From assembly GCA_020636675.1 (NCBI GenBank), contig JACJXK010000014.1:1-64000 (forward strand): a DNA stretch of 64,000 bases, in the 5' to 3' direction. The notes under the pieces are model-generated. The model saw only the letters and a list, made by a program, of their open reading frames with translations, did not search any database and was not told where the DNA came from. Origin of the DNA: Prevotellaceae bacterium. Lineage in GTDB: Bacteria > Bacteroidota > Bacteroidia > Bacteroidales > Paludibacteraceae. A program made the translations under genes and the position numbers. Every line of letters begins with the position of its first letter. Position 1 is the stretch's first letter. Shown here piece by piece: positions 7,318 through 15,654 of this stretch.

Positions 7318-7848
7318 TTATTCTTCGTCTTTCTTGTACTCTGCAGATAGATAGCCGAGGAAGTGGCTTATCTGGTCGATCGCTTGCTGTGTTTCTTTGC
7401 TAATTTCCTTCTGTTGGAGTTTGAGAATCAATATGCCGTATAGTGCGTTCAAGGCTAACTCCACGTCGTTGGTGTCGGCTCCTGCCTTTGTTTTGTTCCT
7501 GAATTCGACAAGATAGGGCAGGGTCTTGAAAAATAATGCGTTGTGTTTTATCTCTTTGGGGTCTTGTAGTAATTCGAGGTGTAGGTAGTTCATGTCAAAA
7601 ATCGTGTTTTTGATGATTTGCAGATGCCCTTTCTCTTTGATATTTTCCTTCTCCATCATTTCTATGAGGTTCTCGTACCAGTCGGCCATCTCTTGTTTGG
7701 TGGAGTCCGGTTGGTCGAATTTGTCGATGATGTTATTCTTGATGGCATCCATGTTGAAGTTATACCCTCTGATGATGTCTTCTATCTGCCACATATACAA
7801 TACGTATTCGGCGATGTTCTCCTGTTTCTTCCGTTTGGCAATAAGCAT
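7318..7848 (-). CDS. DUF4924 family protein
   Basis: 176 residues, cytosolic, all-helical. The opening MLIAKRKKQENIAEYVLYMWQIEDIIRGYN is typical of the Bacteroidetes DUF4924 family (about 175-185 residues), as are LIEMMEKENIKEKGHLQIIKN and the YLVEFRNKT segment followed by an ALNALYGILILKL helix. Function is unknown for the family. The gene is single, convergent with the AlkD-like gene (4-bp gap), and starts at ATG 7848-7846 after an A-rich leader. The family call is fairly secure from sequence style; no role can be assigned. Confidence 0.75.
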   Translation of the reverse strand: MLIAKRKKQENIAEYVLYMWQIEDIIRGYNFNMDAIKNNIIDKFDQPDSTKQEMADWYENLIEMMEKENIKEKGHLQIIKNTIFDMNYLHLELLQDPKEIKHNALFFKTLPYLVEFRNKTKAGADTNDVELALNALYGILILKLQQKEISKETQQAIDQISHFLGYLSAEYKKDEE

Positions 7849-8075
7849 AAGTCTTTTTTTTCTGCAAAGATAAGAAATAGAATCTTTCCGTATCCGTCAA
7901 ATAAGACGATAGTCTATCTCTTTTCTTTGTGGGTGGTCTGTCTGTCCCTTTCCGTCTCGCAGTTTAGATGGAGGAGAGTGTGGTTGTTGTACAGAAAAAA
8001 AACTCCGAAATTCATCGTTTGATATACGAAAAACGACTTTTGATATACAATTTTTCATGGCAATGCTCTTCTTTC

Positions 8076-8390
8076 TATATTTGTACAACTTTTGATGTTT
8101 GAGACATAATTTTATATATACATTTAATCCGGCTTTTGGTTTTAGATGTGGACGTTATTACTATTTCTTAAATCATTTGCTAAACCGAAGAACGAATCAT
8201 ATATAGGTCTCCGTGTTCTAAGTCTTCTGATTATTTTAACTTCAATAAGGCAGAGACAAAAGATACTAGACCACGAACTAAGAATGGGGAGCACGGAGAT
8301 GCATAGAGCATAAAATCAATTTTGTTTGCCTTGTTGAAGTGTAAAAGGATTGCCATGGGGAGCTTGTTTTTAGTTTCCCATGGTTTCTTT
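8076..8390 (+). ncRNA. Candidate structured small RNA with own promoter and terminator (possibly 6S-like)
   Basis: A -7 box TATATTTG lies at 8076-8083. About 120 bases downstream, tctccgtgttctaag (8208-8222) pairs with ctaagaat...cacggaga (8278-8299), giving an 8-bp outer stem, an internal bulge and a further 6 pairs around a 55-base apical region. A second hairpin, ccatggg...cccatgg at about 8353-8382, is followed by a T-rich stretch and would end the transcript. The long rod with internal bulge recalls 6S-type RNAs, but I cannot confirm the family. A 55-codon open frame (8146-8313) crosses the stem and is judged incidental. Confidence 0.4.
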
Positions 8391-8452
8391 TGTCTTTTTC
8401 TAGGAAAGAAGGCGTTCGTGATGTTTAATTTTATTAATTTTGTAAGATTAAA

Positions 8453-9535
8453 ATGAGAATTATGTTAGAACGCAGAAGACGGAACCCTCTTTATGATTTC
8501 TTGATGAATCCCAGATTTGGGAAATGGAGATGGTTTGCTTATGCGTTTTTAATGTTTCTGATAACTATGCGTGAGGTCATGTTTACTTATCAGAGTGGTA
8601 TCAAGGAGATGCAGGCGATGTCTTTGGTAGTAATATTGGTCACTTTTGTGATTAATATTGCTTTGTCTACGACGCTATTTCTTCACGCAGTACCTAAATA
8701 TCTGTTTAGGAACAGATATGTGATGTTTCTGTTTTTCCTCTTCTCGTATGTTTTGGCTTCTCTTGTGTTGAAGTCGGTCATCGAATATGTGGTGGTTCGC
8801 CATTATCACATAACAAGTTTGATCAGTTCCGGTGTGTGTGTGGCGGCGGTTCTGGAGTGGATTTCCAAGTATACCACTGTCTTGATTTGTATATTTGGTG
8901 CTATGTCCATCTTTTTGCTGAAGAACTGGATTCGGGAGAAGAAACATATCCGTAGATTGGAAAATTCTCAGCTGAAATCGGAATTGGAGTCGTTGAAGGA
9001 ACAGGTCAGCCCGAATCTCCTTCTCGGCGTGTTGCATAAGCTGGGAGAGGAAGCCGAACGTGATTCACAGAAGTCTAGCGATATGTTGCTGCTTCTTAGT
9101 CAAGTCTTGCGTTATGAGTTATATGACTGCAATAGAAACCGGGTACTGCTCTCGTCTGAGGTGAAGTTTCTGTCCAACTATCTGGTGCTGTGTAAGTTTT
9201 ATCTGGAGTCGTTTGATTATACGCTGACAACCAAAGGCAATGTGAATGTTACGTTTCTGCCTCCGATGTTGCTTGTCTTTTTCGTCCAAGTATTGGCGGA
9301 GCAGATTTATATAGAGGAGCAGAATGGAAACAAGGATAAGGGGCATGTCGATTTTGAACTGGAAGTTGAGAATAAGATATTGCGGTTTACGTGTCTCCAT
9401 GCCGGGCAGAATGTCACGGAGAGGGTCTCTTTCTCTGATGTCAAACGGCGTCTTGGACTGTTATTTGGCGACAGATGGTCCATTGTTGACGAAGATGGTT
9501 TGTTGGAACTAAAAATAGATGTCCATGCTAAATGA
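8453..9535 (+). CDS. Degenerate LytS/YehU-type sensor kinase lacking the phospho-accepting His
   Basis: 360 residues: four membrane segments (about 27-42, 57-78, 89-107, 141-156), a coiled linker (162-183) and a His_kinase/HATPase-like region. At the place of the invariant NPHFLFN motif it has SPNLLLG, so Asn188 replaces the histidine. The N-box (FVENAVKHN in the next gene) is replaced by FVQVLAEQIYIEE, so ATP binding is probably lost too. The ends of the fold (RRLGLLFGDRWSI) remain recognisable. It overlaps the next kinase gene by 11-17 bases and heads a three-gene operon, so it is probably a non-catalytic partner or sensor that heterodimerises with the active kinase. A -7-like TAATTTTG lies at 8435-8442. 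It looks intact, not decaying: the frame is full-length. Confidence 0.85.
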   Translation: MRIMLERRRRNPLYDFLMNPRFGKWRWFAYAFLMFLITMREVMFTYQSGIKEMQAMSLVVILVTFVINIALSTTLFLHAVPKYLFRNRYVMFLFFLFSYVLASLVLKSVIEYVVVRHYHITSLISSGVCVAAVLEWISKYTTVLICIFGAMSIFLLKNWIREKKHIRRLENSQLKSELESLKEQVSPNLLLGVLHKLGEEAERDSQKSSDMLLLLSQVLRYELYDCNRNRVLLSSEVKFLSNYLVLCKFYLESFDYTLTTKGNVNVTFLPPMLLVFFVQVLAEQIYIEEQNGNKDKGHVDFELEVENKILRFTCLHAGQNVTERVSFSDVKRRLGLLFGDRWSIVDEDGLLELKIDVHAK

Positions 9536-10577
9536 CAAAAATTACATCTCGTTCCTGCTTTTGGATTCTAAAACTATTGTTGTTAGACATTTGATGTTGC
9601 AGGTGCTGATCGCGTTGATTACCTCCATCGTCTTTTTGGATAGGGAGGCTGGCGAGATTTCGTTTGGCCCGAATTATATGAAAGGCTGGATCAGCTATTT
9701 TGTCTCCATGAACATAGCCATGTATATCAATCTTTATATACTTACCCCGAAGCTGATGTTGAAGGATAGGCTTTCCAAATACATCACGTGGGCATTCCTT
9801 TTGGCTACGGTGCTCGCTTTGGTTGTCAATGTAGCTCATTTCCATTTTTGTCCGCCTACGGGTTATTCCCGTTCGGAGATGGTTTTCTTTTTTCTCATGT
9901 GCATGTTCTCCTCTTATGTGGCTTATGGTATGTTGGTGGCGGGCACTTCGGCGTTCGTCCTCTTTCAGGTTTGGATGAGGGACAATGCCCGCATGACGGA
10001 ATTGGAGGCTAACACGTTGGTGTCCGAGCTGAAGACGTTGCGGAATCAGATCAACCCGCACTTTCTTTTTAATATGCTGAATAATGCCAATGTCTTGCTG
10101 AAGCGGGATGCAGGCAAAGCCTCGTTTATCCTGTTGAAGTTGGAGGGATTGCTGCGCTACCAGTTCAATAGTGTGTGTAGGAAAATGGTGAGGCTGGATT
10201 CGGAAATAACATTCATGGGCGATTTTTTGAATTTGGAGAAGTTGAGACGCGATAGTTTCGAGTATGGAATAGAGGTTGATGGAGATGTGAGGAATGTGTT
10301 CCTTCCCCCCCTTTTGTTCATTACTTTTGTCGAGAATGCGGTGAAGCATAATCCTGATAGCGAATCTTTTGTCCGCCTACAGTTTCGTCTGGACGGGCAA
10401 GGTTTCTTTTTCGTTTGTGAAAATTCCAAATCCAAAAATCCGGAGAAACGGGACGTTGGCGGCATAGGAATGACGAACATAAAGAGAAGGTTGGAGTTGT
10501 TATACCCCACAACCCACTCTTTGGTTGTGGAAGATAGCGAGGATACCTATAAAGTGAAATTACATATAAAATTATGA
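9519..10577 (+). CDS. LytS/YehU family sensor histidine kinase
   Basis: 352 residues with four N-terminal membrane helices (about 24-40, 57-76, 88-106, 121-150), then the His_kinase domain with LRNQINPHFLFNMLNN (His181 is the predicted phosphorylation site) and a HATPase region with FVENAVKHN (N-box) and GGIGMTNIKRRLELLY (G-box). This is the class that partners with LytTR regulators. The start at 9519 overlaps the upstream pseudokinase by 17 bases; ATG 9525 is an alternative. Its stop overlaps the regulator start (ATGA), so the three genes are translationally coupled. The signal is unknown; there is no periplasmic sensor domain. Confidence 0.92.
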   Translation: MSMLNDKNYISFLLLDSKTIVVRHLMLQVLIALITSIVFLDREAGEISFGPNYMKGWISYFVSMNIAMYINLYILTPKLMLKDRLSKYITWAFLLATVLALVVNVAHFHFCPPTGYSRSEMVFFFLMCMFSSYVAYGMLVAGTSAFVLFQVWMRDNARMTELEANTLVSELKTLRNQINPHFLFNMLNNANVLLKRDAGKASFILLKLEGLLRYQFNSVCRKMVRLDSEITFMGDFLNLEKLRRDSFEYGIEVDGDVRNVFLPPLLFITFVENAVKHNPDSESFVRLQFRLDGQGFFFVCENSKSKNPEKRDVGGIGMTNIKRRLELLYPTTHSLVVEDSEDTYKVKLHIKL

Positions 10578-11281
10578 ACTGTATTGTAGTAGACGATGAG
10601 CCTTTGGCAAGGGAGGCCGTTGAACTTTTGATAAAGGAGGCTCCTGTCCTTCATCTGCTAGGCTGTTTTAATAGTGCCGAGTCGGCGTGTGCTTTTATGG
10701 AAAATAACCGGATAGACCTTGTTTTCCTTGACATACAGATGCCGGGCATTTCCGGTGTGGAATTTGCTCGCTCCATCCCGAAGGAGACGCTTGTCATATT
10801 CACCACGGCCTATACGGAGTATGCGATGGACGGCTACGAGGTCGACGCCGTCGATTATCTGATAAAGCCGATAGTCGAGACCCGCTTCAAAAAAGCGGTG
10901 GAGAAGGCGGCTATCTATCATGACCTACTCCTACAGAAGGAGAAAGAGAGTCTGGAGGTGTCTAACTATGAGTTCTTCTTTGTGAAATCGGACCGTAAGT
11001 TCCACAAGGTGAAGTTTGACGACATCCTTTTTGTGGAAGGATTGAAAGATTACGTGATTTTACAGTTGGAGGGGCAGAAGATCATTACCCGTATGAATAT
11101 GAAGGGCATAGGAGACTTGCTCCCTTCCGATGTGTTTATGAGAGTGAATAAGTCTTATATCATCAATACTTCCAAAATTGAGTCGTTTGACAATAATGAC
11201 ATCTTCATCAAGAATTTTGAGATACCGATAGGCAACAGTTACAGGGATACGTTTTTCTCTGATTATGTGTCCAAGTTCTGA
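10574..11281 (+). CDS. LytTR-family response regulator
   Basis: 235 residues. The receiver domain (1-120) has the acidic pocket DDEP, phospho-acceptor Asp53 in VFLDIQMPG, TTAYTEYA and the conserved Lys in YLIKPI. The LytTR DNA-binding domain (about 135-235) shows FFFVKSDRKFHKVKFDDI, VEGLKDYVIL, FMRVNKSYIIN and IPIGNSYRDTF. It is expected to be phosphorylated by the adjacent kinase and to bind direct repeats in promoters. The 4-base overlap with the kinase gene and the bidirectional terminator 77 bases downstream define the operon end. Confidence 0.94.
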   Translation: MNCIVVDDEPLAREAVELLIKEAPVLHLLGCFNSAESACAFMENNRIDLVFLDIQMPGISGVEFARSIPKETLVIFTTAYTEYAMDGYEVDAVDYLIKPIVETRFKKAVEKAAIYHDLLLQKEKESLEVSNYEFFFVKSDRKFHKVKFDDILFVEGLKDYVILQLEGQKIITRMNMKGIGDLLPSDVFMRVNKSYIINTSKIESFDNNDIFIKNFEIPIGNSYRDTFFSDYVSKF

Positions 11282-11357
11282 GTTGCGTTGGTAGCTTTGC
11301 GTAGAAGGGAGTCTTCTCTGTTTTAGACAGAAGAAGGTTTGTAGAAAAGAAGGTATG

Positions 11358-11395
11358 AAAAAAGGTCGGTTGAATGGATCAACCGACCTTTTTTT
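11358..11395. terminator. Bidirectional terminator between LytTR operon and prs
   Basis: Perfect 10-bp stem ggtcggttga (11364-11373) and tcaaccgacc (11379-11388), with six A before and seven T after, so it can end both the plus-strand regulator operon and the minus-strand prs transcript. Confidence 0.92.
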
Positions 11396-11411
11396 ATATT
11401 GGATCAACCTA

Positions 11412-12350
11412 TCAGATGAGATATTGCTCGCTGATGGATTCGCCCTGATGTACACGGCGGATGGTGTCAGCAAACATATCGGCGATAGAGATGGCGCGAG
11501 CTTTTTTGCAAGTCTTGTTGAACGGAATAGAGTTTGAAAAAATCAATTCGGTCAAACTAGAGTCGTCAACGCGGCTGCTTGCAGGGTCGGACATGACAGG
11601 ATGGGTGACGATGGCGCGAACGGATTTTGCTCCGGCGTTGGTCATGATGTCTGCCGCTTTTGTAAGCGTACCTGCTGTGTCTACCATATCGTCAAGAATA
11701 ATGACGTTCTTGCCTTTTACGTCGCCAATGATGGTCATTTCGCTGATCACATTTGCCTTTTCGCGGCTCTTGTGGCAAAGTACCATTGGACAACCTAGGT
11801 ATTTAGAGTAAGAATTTGCTCTCTTTGATCCTCCCACGTCCGGAGATGCGATTACCAAATTCTCCAGTTTCATAGACTGGATGTAAGGGATGAATACGGA
11901 AGATGCGTAAAGATGGTCTACCGGAACATCGAAGAATCCTTGAATCTGATCTGCGTGGAGATCCATGGTGATCAGTCGGTCAATTCCGGCTGCACTCAAC
12001 AAGTCAGCAACAAGTTTAGCCCCGATGGCTACACGTGGTTTGTCTTTACGGTCTTGTCTTGCCCAACCAAAATAAGGGATGACAGCTATGATTTTGTTGG
12101 CCGATGCCCTTTTGGCTGCGTCGATCATCAATAAAAGCTCCATCAGATTGTCGGCGTTGGGAAACGTAGACTGAACCAAGAATACGTAGTGTCCACGGAT
12201 GGACTCTTCGTAAGAAACTCCAAATTCGCCGTCGGCGAATTTTTGAACATTCATTTTACCAAGCGGACAGCCTAGGCTGTTGCAAATCTCTTCTGCCAAA
12301 TACCTTGTATTTGTACCGGAGAAGACCGAGAATGGGTGATTGTTGTCCAT
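11412..12350 (-). CDS. prs: Ribose-phosphate pyrophosphokinase
   Basis: 312 residues, the usual length. It makes PRPP from ribose 5-phosphate and ATP for nucleotide, His and Trp synthesis, in the cytosol. Diagnostic segments: FSGTNTRYLAEEI at the start, KFADGEFGVSYEESIRG, VIPYFGWARQDRKDKPR (ATP and metal loop), ITMDLHADQIQGFFD (PRPP synthase signature) and the PRPP-binding motif VIILDDMVDTAGT. Start at ATG 12350-12348. A minus-strand -7 box (TACCTTTG at 12397-12390) lies 40 bases upstream, back to back with the rplY promoter. The neighbouring direction gives it its own transcription unit, ended by the 11358-11395 hairpin. Confidence 0.97.
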   Translation of the reverse strand: MDNNHPFSVFSGTNTRYLAEEICNSLGCPLGKMNVQKFADGEFGVSYEESIRGHYVFLVQSTFPNADNLMELLLMIDAAKRASANKIIAVIPYFGWARQDRKDKPRVAIGAKLVADLLSAAGIDRLITMDLHADQIQGFFDVPVDHLYASSVFIPYIQSMKLENLVIASPDVGGSKRANSYSKYLGCPMVLCHKSREKANVISEMTIIGDVKGKNVIILDDMVDTAGTLTKAADIMTNAGAKSVRAIVTHPVMSDPASSRVDDSSLTELIFSNSIPFNKTCKKARAISIADMFADTIRRVHQGESISEQYLI

Positions 12351-12489
12351 TTATATTGAATTGATTTCGGATGTTTTATAAAATTTCCGCAAAGGTATAG
12401 CTTTTTTCCAAGCAAAGAAAATAATAGTTTATAAAGTTCGTCCCCTTCCCTAATTTGTTGACAAAAATCTTGAAATTTAATATAATGGC

Positions 12490-12520
12490 TTGAAAATCTC
12501 TTGTTTTTCTATTACCTTTG
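12490..12520 (+). promoter_or_regulatory. Promoter of rplY-pth operon
   Basis: TTG at 12490-12492 and TACCTTTG at 12513-12520 with a 20-base spacer fit the Bacteroidetes consensus. It leaves an untranslated leader of about 90 bases before rplY. Confidence 0.75.
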
Positions 12521-12618
12521 CGTCGCTTTTCGGGATTTCTGTTGAAATCTGCGGGAGTGTGATGGGAAATTAAGCCTTCACTAACTTAATTTTGAGTAAC
12601 ACAATTAATTGTAACACA

Positions 12619-13170
12619 ATGAAAACTTTTGAATTAAAAGGAACAAAAAGAGCAGACCTTGGTAAAAAGGCAAGTAAGGCAATCAGAAAGAGCGACGCTA
12701 TCCCTTGCGTTATCTACGGAGGTAAGGAGAATGTGAATTTCCAGGTTTTGAACGCTGACGTAAGAAAGTTGATTTACACTCCTGAGATTTTCTTGGTGTC
12801 TTTGGATCTTGAGGGTAAGAAGGTAAACGCTATATTGAAGGATATTCAATTCCATCCGGTAAGCGACCAGATTCTTCATATCGACTTCCTTGAGGTTTCT
12901 GCCGATAAGGATATCGTGATAGAAGTTCCTGTTAAGTTGGAAGGTTTGGCAGAAGGTGTTAAGCAAGGTGGTAAGTTGAACCAGGATATGCGTAAGATCA
13001 AGGTGAGAGGCGCTTACTCTAACATCCCTGAGAAATTGGTCGTTAAGGTAGATTCTCTTGGAATCGGAAAAACTATCCAAATCGGATCTCTTTCTTTCGA
13101 CAACTTGACAATCCTCAACAACCCAATCAATGTGGTTGCTTCTGTTAAATCAACTAGAGCTTCTAAGTAA
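12619..13170 (+). CDS. rplY: 50S ribosomal protein L25/general stress protein Ctc
   Basis: 183 residues, the long (TL5/Ctc) form with an N-terminal 5S-rRNA-binding beta-barrel (1-90: MKTFELKGTKRADLGKKASK, IPCVIYGGKENVNF, ILKDIQFHPVSDQILHIDF) and a C-terminal Ctc domain (95-183: VPVKLEGLAEGVKQGG). It binds 5S rRNA in the large subunit. A frame is open to 12592, but that would need a TTG start; ATG 12619 matches the conserved N-terminus. pth follows after 13 bases, a common pairing of L25 with peptidyl-tRNA hydrolase. Confidence 0.96.
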   Translation: MKTFELKGTKRADLGKKASKAIRKSDAIPCVIYGGKENVNFQVLNADVRKLIYTPEIFLVSLDLEGKKVNAILKDIQFHPVSDQILHIDFLEVSADKDIVIEVPVKLEGLAEGVKQGGKLNQDMRKIKVRGAYSNIPEKLVVKVDSLGIGKTIQIGSLSFDNLTILNNPINVVASVKSTRASK

Positions 13171-13183
13171 GTTATAGATTGAG

Positions 13184-13747
13184 ATGAAATTTCTGGTAGT
13201 TGGTTTGGGTAATATAGGCTCGGAATACGAGAAGACCAGACATAATATCGGATTCAGGGTATTGGACGCTTTTGCTAAGGCGTCCAATCTTGTTTTTACG
13301 GAAGATCGTTATGGCGCTGTTGCCCAGTTCCGTATAAAAAACCAATCCGTTGTCTTTCTGAAACCGAACACGTTCATGAACTTGAGCGGGAATGCGGTCC
13401 GTTACTGGATGCAGAAGGAAAGCATTGATCTGGATCACTTGCTCGTGGTGGTGGATGATTTGGCGTTGCCGTTTGGCACTCTTCGTATGAAGGGAAATGG
13501 CAGCGATGGTGGTCATAACGGACTGAAAAACATTCAGCAGATGATAGGTACGGAGAAATATGCCCGTTTGCGCTTTGGTATCGGCAGCGGTTTCCAACGC
13601 GGACAGCAGATTGACTATGTGCTTGGCGACTTTTCTGCGGAGGAACAGGAAACCTTGCAGAACCGTCTCGATATGGCGGGACAGATGATCAGTAGCTTTT
13701 GCCTTTCCGGCATACAGACTACGATGAATCAGTTTAACAATAAATGA
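13184..13747 (+). CDS. pth: Peptidyl-tRNA hydrolase
   Basis: 187 residues. It frees peptides from stalled peptidyl-tRNA so that the tRNA can be reused. Family motifs are all present: VVGLGNIGSEYEKTRHNIGF with catalytic His20, FLKPNTFMNLSG, VVVDDLALPFGTLRMK with the catalytic Asp, and GSDGGHNGLKNI. Co-transcribed with rplY (13-bp gap) and followed by the S4-domain gene after 66 bases. Confidence 0.97.
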   Translation: MKFLVVGLGNIGSEYEKTRHNIGFRVLDAFAKASNLVFTEDRYGAVAQFRIKNQSVVFLKPNTFMNLSGNAVRYWMQKESIDLDHLLVVVDDLALPFGTLRMKGNGSDGGHNGLKNIQQMIGTEKYARLRFGIGSGFQRGQQIDYVLGDFSAEEQETLQNRLDMAGQMISSFCLSGIQTTMNQFNNK

Positions 13748-13813
13748 TTTAATGGGTAGGCGTTGGCGGTTCGATGGAACTTTGCCCGCCTGCCTTTTTT
13801 TATTGGTGTTTTT

Positions 13814-14275
13814 ATGGCAGAAAAAAAAGAAGAGGTAAGGATTGATAAGTGGATGTGGGCTGTCCGCCTATTTAAAACAAGAAGTTTGGCAGCCGATGCT
13901 TGCAAAAAGGGTAAGGTTCGGATGTCGGGATCTTCCGTCAAGCCTTCCCGTAATGTGAAGATAGGCGATGTGGTTCAGATTAAACGTCCGCCCATTGTTT
14001 ATTCATTCAAGGTCTTGGCTCTTTCTGAGAATAGGATGGGGGCAAAACTGGTGCCTGATTTTATGGAGAATGTGACCACTCCCGACCAAATGGAGCTTTT
14101 GGAGATGGGGCGTTTCTCTGGTTCCGGAATCCGGGATAGGGGTACCGGTCGGCCCACAAAAAAGGAACGTAGGGACTTGGATATTTATGTGGCGCCGAGC
14201 TATGCCTCTGATGGTGATTTCGGATTCGATTTCGATTTCTCCGATGACGATGATTTGGACGACGCCGATCTGTAG
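13814..14275 (+). CDS. S4-domain RNA-binding protein, Hsp15-like
   Basis: 153 residues. The S4 domain occupies about residues 9-70 (VRIDKWMWAVRLFKTRSLAADACKKG is the signature). Hsp15 (HslR) in E. coli recognises stalled 50S subunits carrying peptidyl-tRNA, which fits the position right behind pth and rplY. The C-terminus differs: a RDRGTGRPTKKERRDLD stretch and a very acidic tail (DFSDDDDLDDADL). ATG 13814 (MAEKKEEVRIDKWMW) is chosen over the longer frame from 13763 because the S4 homology starts there. Function as a ribosome-rescue factor is inferred from family and neighbours. Confidence 0.88.
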   Translation: MAEKKEEVRIDKWMWAVRLFKTRSLAADACKKGKVRMSGSSVKPSRNVKIGDVVQIKRPPIVYSFKVLALSENRMGAKLVPDFMENVTTPDQMELLEMGRFSGSGIRDRGTGRPTKKERRDLDIYVAPSYASDGDFGFDFDFSDDDDLDDADL

Positions 14276-14404
14276 TCTCGTTCGTTCTTGAGTTTTGATG
14301 TCGGCTCTCTATCAGCTTCGTCAATGGGTTTTGCATCTTGTCATGTTGTTTTTTTTTACATTACGGCGTTGCATCTTGTCTGTTATTTTTTATCGTAAAA
14401 AGGT

Positions 14405-15031
14405 ATGAAGTTCATCTATGTTTTTCTCATGTTCCTTTTCTTCGTCCAGACAATGGAGGCGCAAGGGAAGCTCTATCGCTTTTGTTCGGACTCCGTCTGT
14501 GGGTATAAGAATAAGAAAGGTGATGTGCGGGTCGTTTCCGGACGGTATGTGTGTGCCTACCCTGTACTGAAGAGGCCGGTGCTGTTGCAGTCTGCTGGCG
14601 ATGAGTCTTTGTGGTTTATGGTGGATCTCGGCGGACGAGAGTTGTGCCAGATTTATGTGGTGGATGGTTCGCCTGACCGTTACGGAAAAGGTTTGATCCG
14701 GATTGTGAAAGATGGAATGGTCGGTTTTGCCGACAAGAAGGGGCGGCTGGTTGTGCCTCTTAAGTACAATAGGGCGGAACGCTTTTCCGGCAAATATACG
14801 GTGGCCAATGTCGGAGCCGAACCGCAGGGCAACTCGGCTACCGATGCCGATGCTTCCGCTTCTTGGACGGGCGGAAAGTGGGGCGTGTTGAATAGAAAGG
14901 GGGAGGTGGTCTTGCCGTTTGTCTATGATCGTGAGTGGAACGAGAACCTTTCTTGCTATCAATATGTGCAGGATGGAAATGTTTTTCGTCTTTCTGAAAA
15001 GGGAAAGGTCGTGTGGCTTAGGTCCAAATAG
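14405..15031 (+). CDS. Exported WG-repeat protein
   Basis: 208 residues with a signal peptide (MKFIYVFLMFLFFVQTMEAQG, cleavage near residue 20). The mature part carries WG-type beta repeats: GYKNKKGDVRV, GFADKKGRLVVPLKYNRAERFS and WGVLNRKGEVVLPFVYD. Such repeats form small beta-sheets of unknown binding function, and this group is common in Bacteroidetes periplasm. The gene stands alone, without a clear operon partner; no regulatory site was seen apart from an A/T-rich leader. Confidence 0.75.
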   Translation: MKFIYVFLMFLFFVQTMEAQGKLYRFCSDSVCGYKNKKGDVRVVSGRYVCAYPVLKRPVLLQSAGDESLWFMVDLGGRELCQIYVVDGSPDRYGKGLIRIVKDGMVGFADKKGRLVVPLKYNRAERFSGKYTVANVGAEPQGNSATDADASASWTGGKWGVLNRKGEVVLPFVYDREWNENLSCYQYVQDGNVFRLSEKGKVVWLRSK

Positions 15032-15654
15032 GGACGTTCCTTCCTCTTGTAGATTCTTTTGCCCAGAGGAAAAGAAAATCGCCTTTCCGTTCTTTTTTGT
15101 CTCTTTTTTTTTGAAAAAAAGCCCATTTAATCGAAAAATACCTATTTTTTGAAACAAAAATACATGTTTGTTTCCTATATTATCCTTTTCTTTGTAAAAA
15201 GGGGAAACTACAAATTTTATGTAAAAAATTAGAATTAGATGGAAAAACGTAAACTTCGGAATTGCCTATGGCATTTCGAATGTTTGCGTTTTTTTTGTTT
15301 CAGGTTTTATGCATTACATATCATCCTTCTTTCTGCAAATAGACATCCCTACGGGATAAGCACCCGACCTCCCTCAATCCAATCAATCCAATCAATCCAA
15401 TCAATCCATCCTGTATATCCTGTCCATCCTGTCTGAATTGTCCAATACCATCCATCTTTGTCGGGCGCATCCCTACAAGATAATCAGCCGACCTCCCTCC
15501 ATCTAATCCATCCAATCCATTCCTCAAGTAGGACGGAGAGTTTTTGTTTTTATTTATAGGATTCTCTGTCATCGGTTTTCCTACTTCCTAACTTTATATT
15601 AACTTTGCGGGTTGTAAAACAAACTTAAGAAATAAGTAAAATATTTATAGATAT
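15032..15654. repeat. Gene-free stretch with 9-bp tandem microrepeat and mosaic-repeat modules
   Basis: 620 bases without a convincing gene. An A/T-rich first half is followed by modules of the dispersed repeat (catccctacgggataagca at 15347, catccctacaagataatca at 15470, and cctgtatatcctgtccatcctgt near 15410). Within it, aatccaatc repeats 3.5 times in tandem near 15378-15408. A -7 box TAACTTTG at 15600-15607 probably drives gltX. Confidence 0.6.

Noticed and set aside
8146..8313. 55-codon open frame inside the candidate RNA
   Set aside because: It crosses the base-paired stem and has no familiar features; kept only as a remote alternative to a non-coding RNA.
15340..15545. Possible CRISPR-like array (short repeats in tandem)
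   Set aside because: Units are 9 bp with no spacers, and no cas gene is present in the window.
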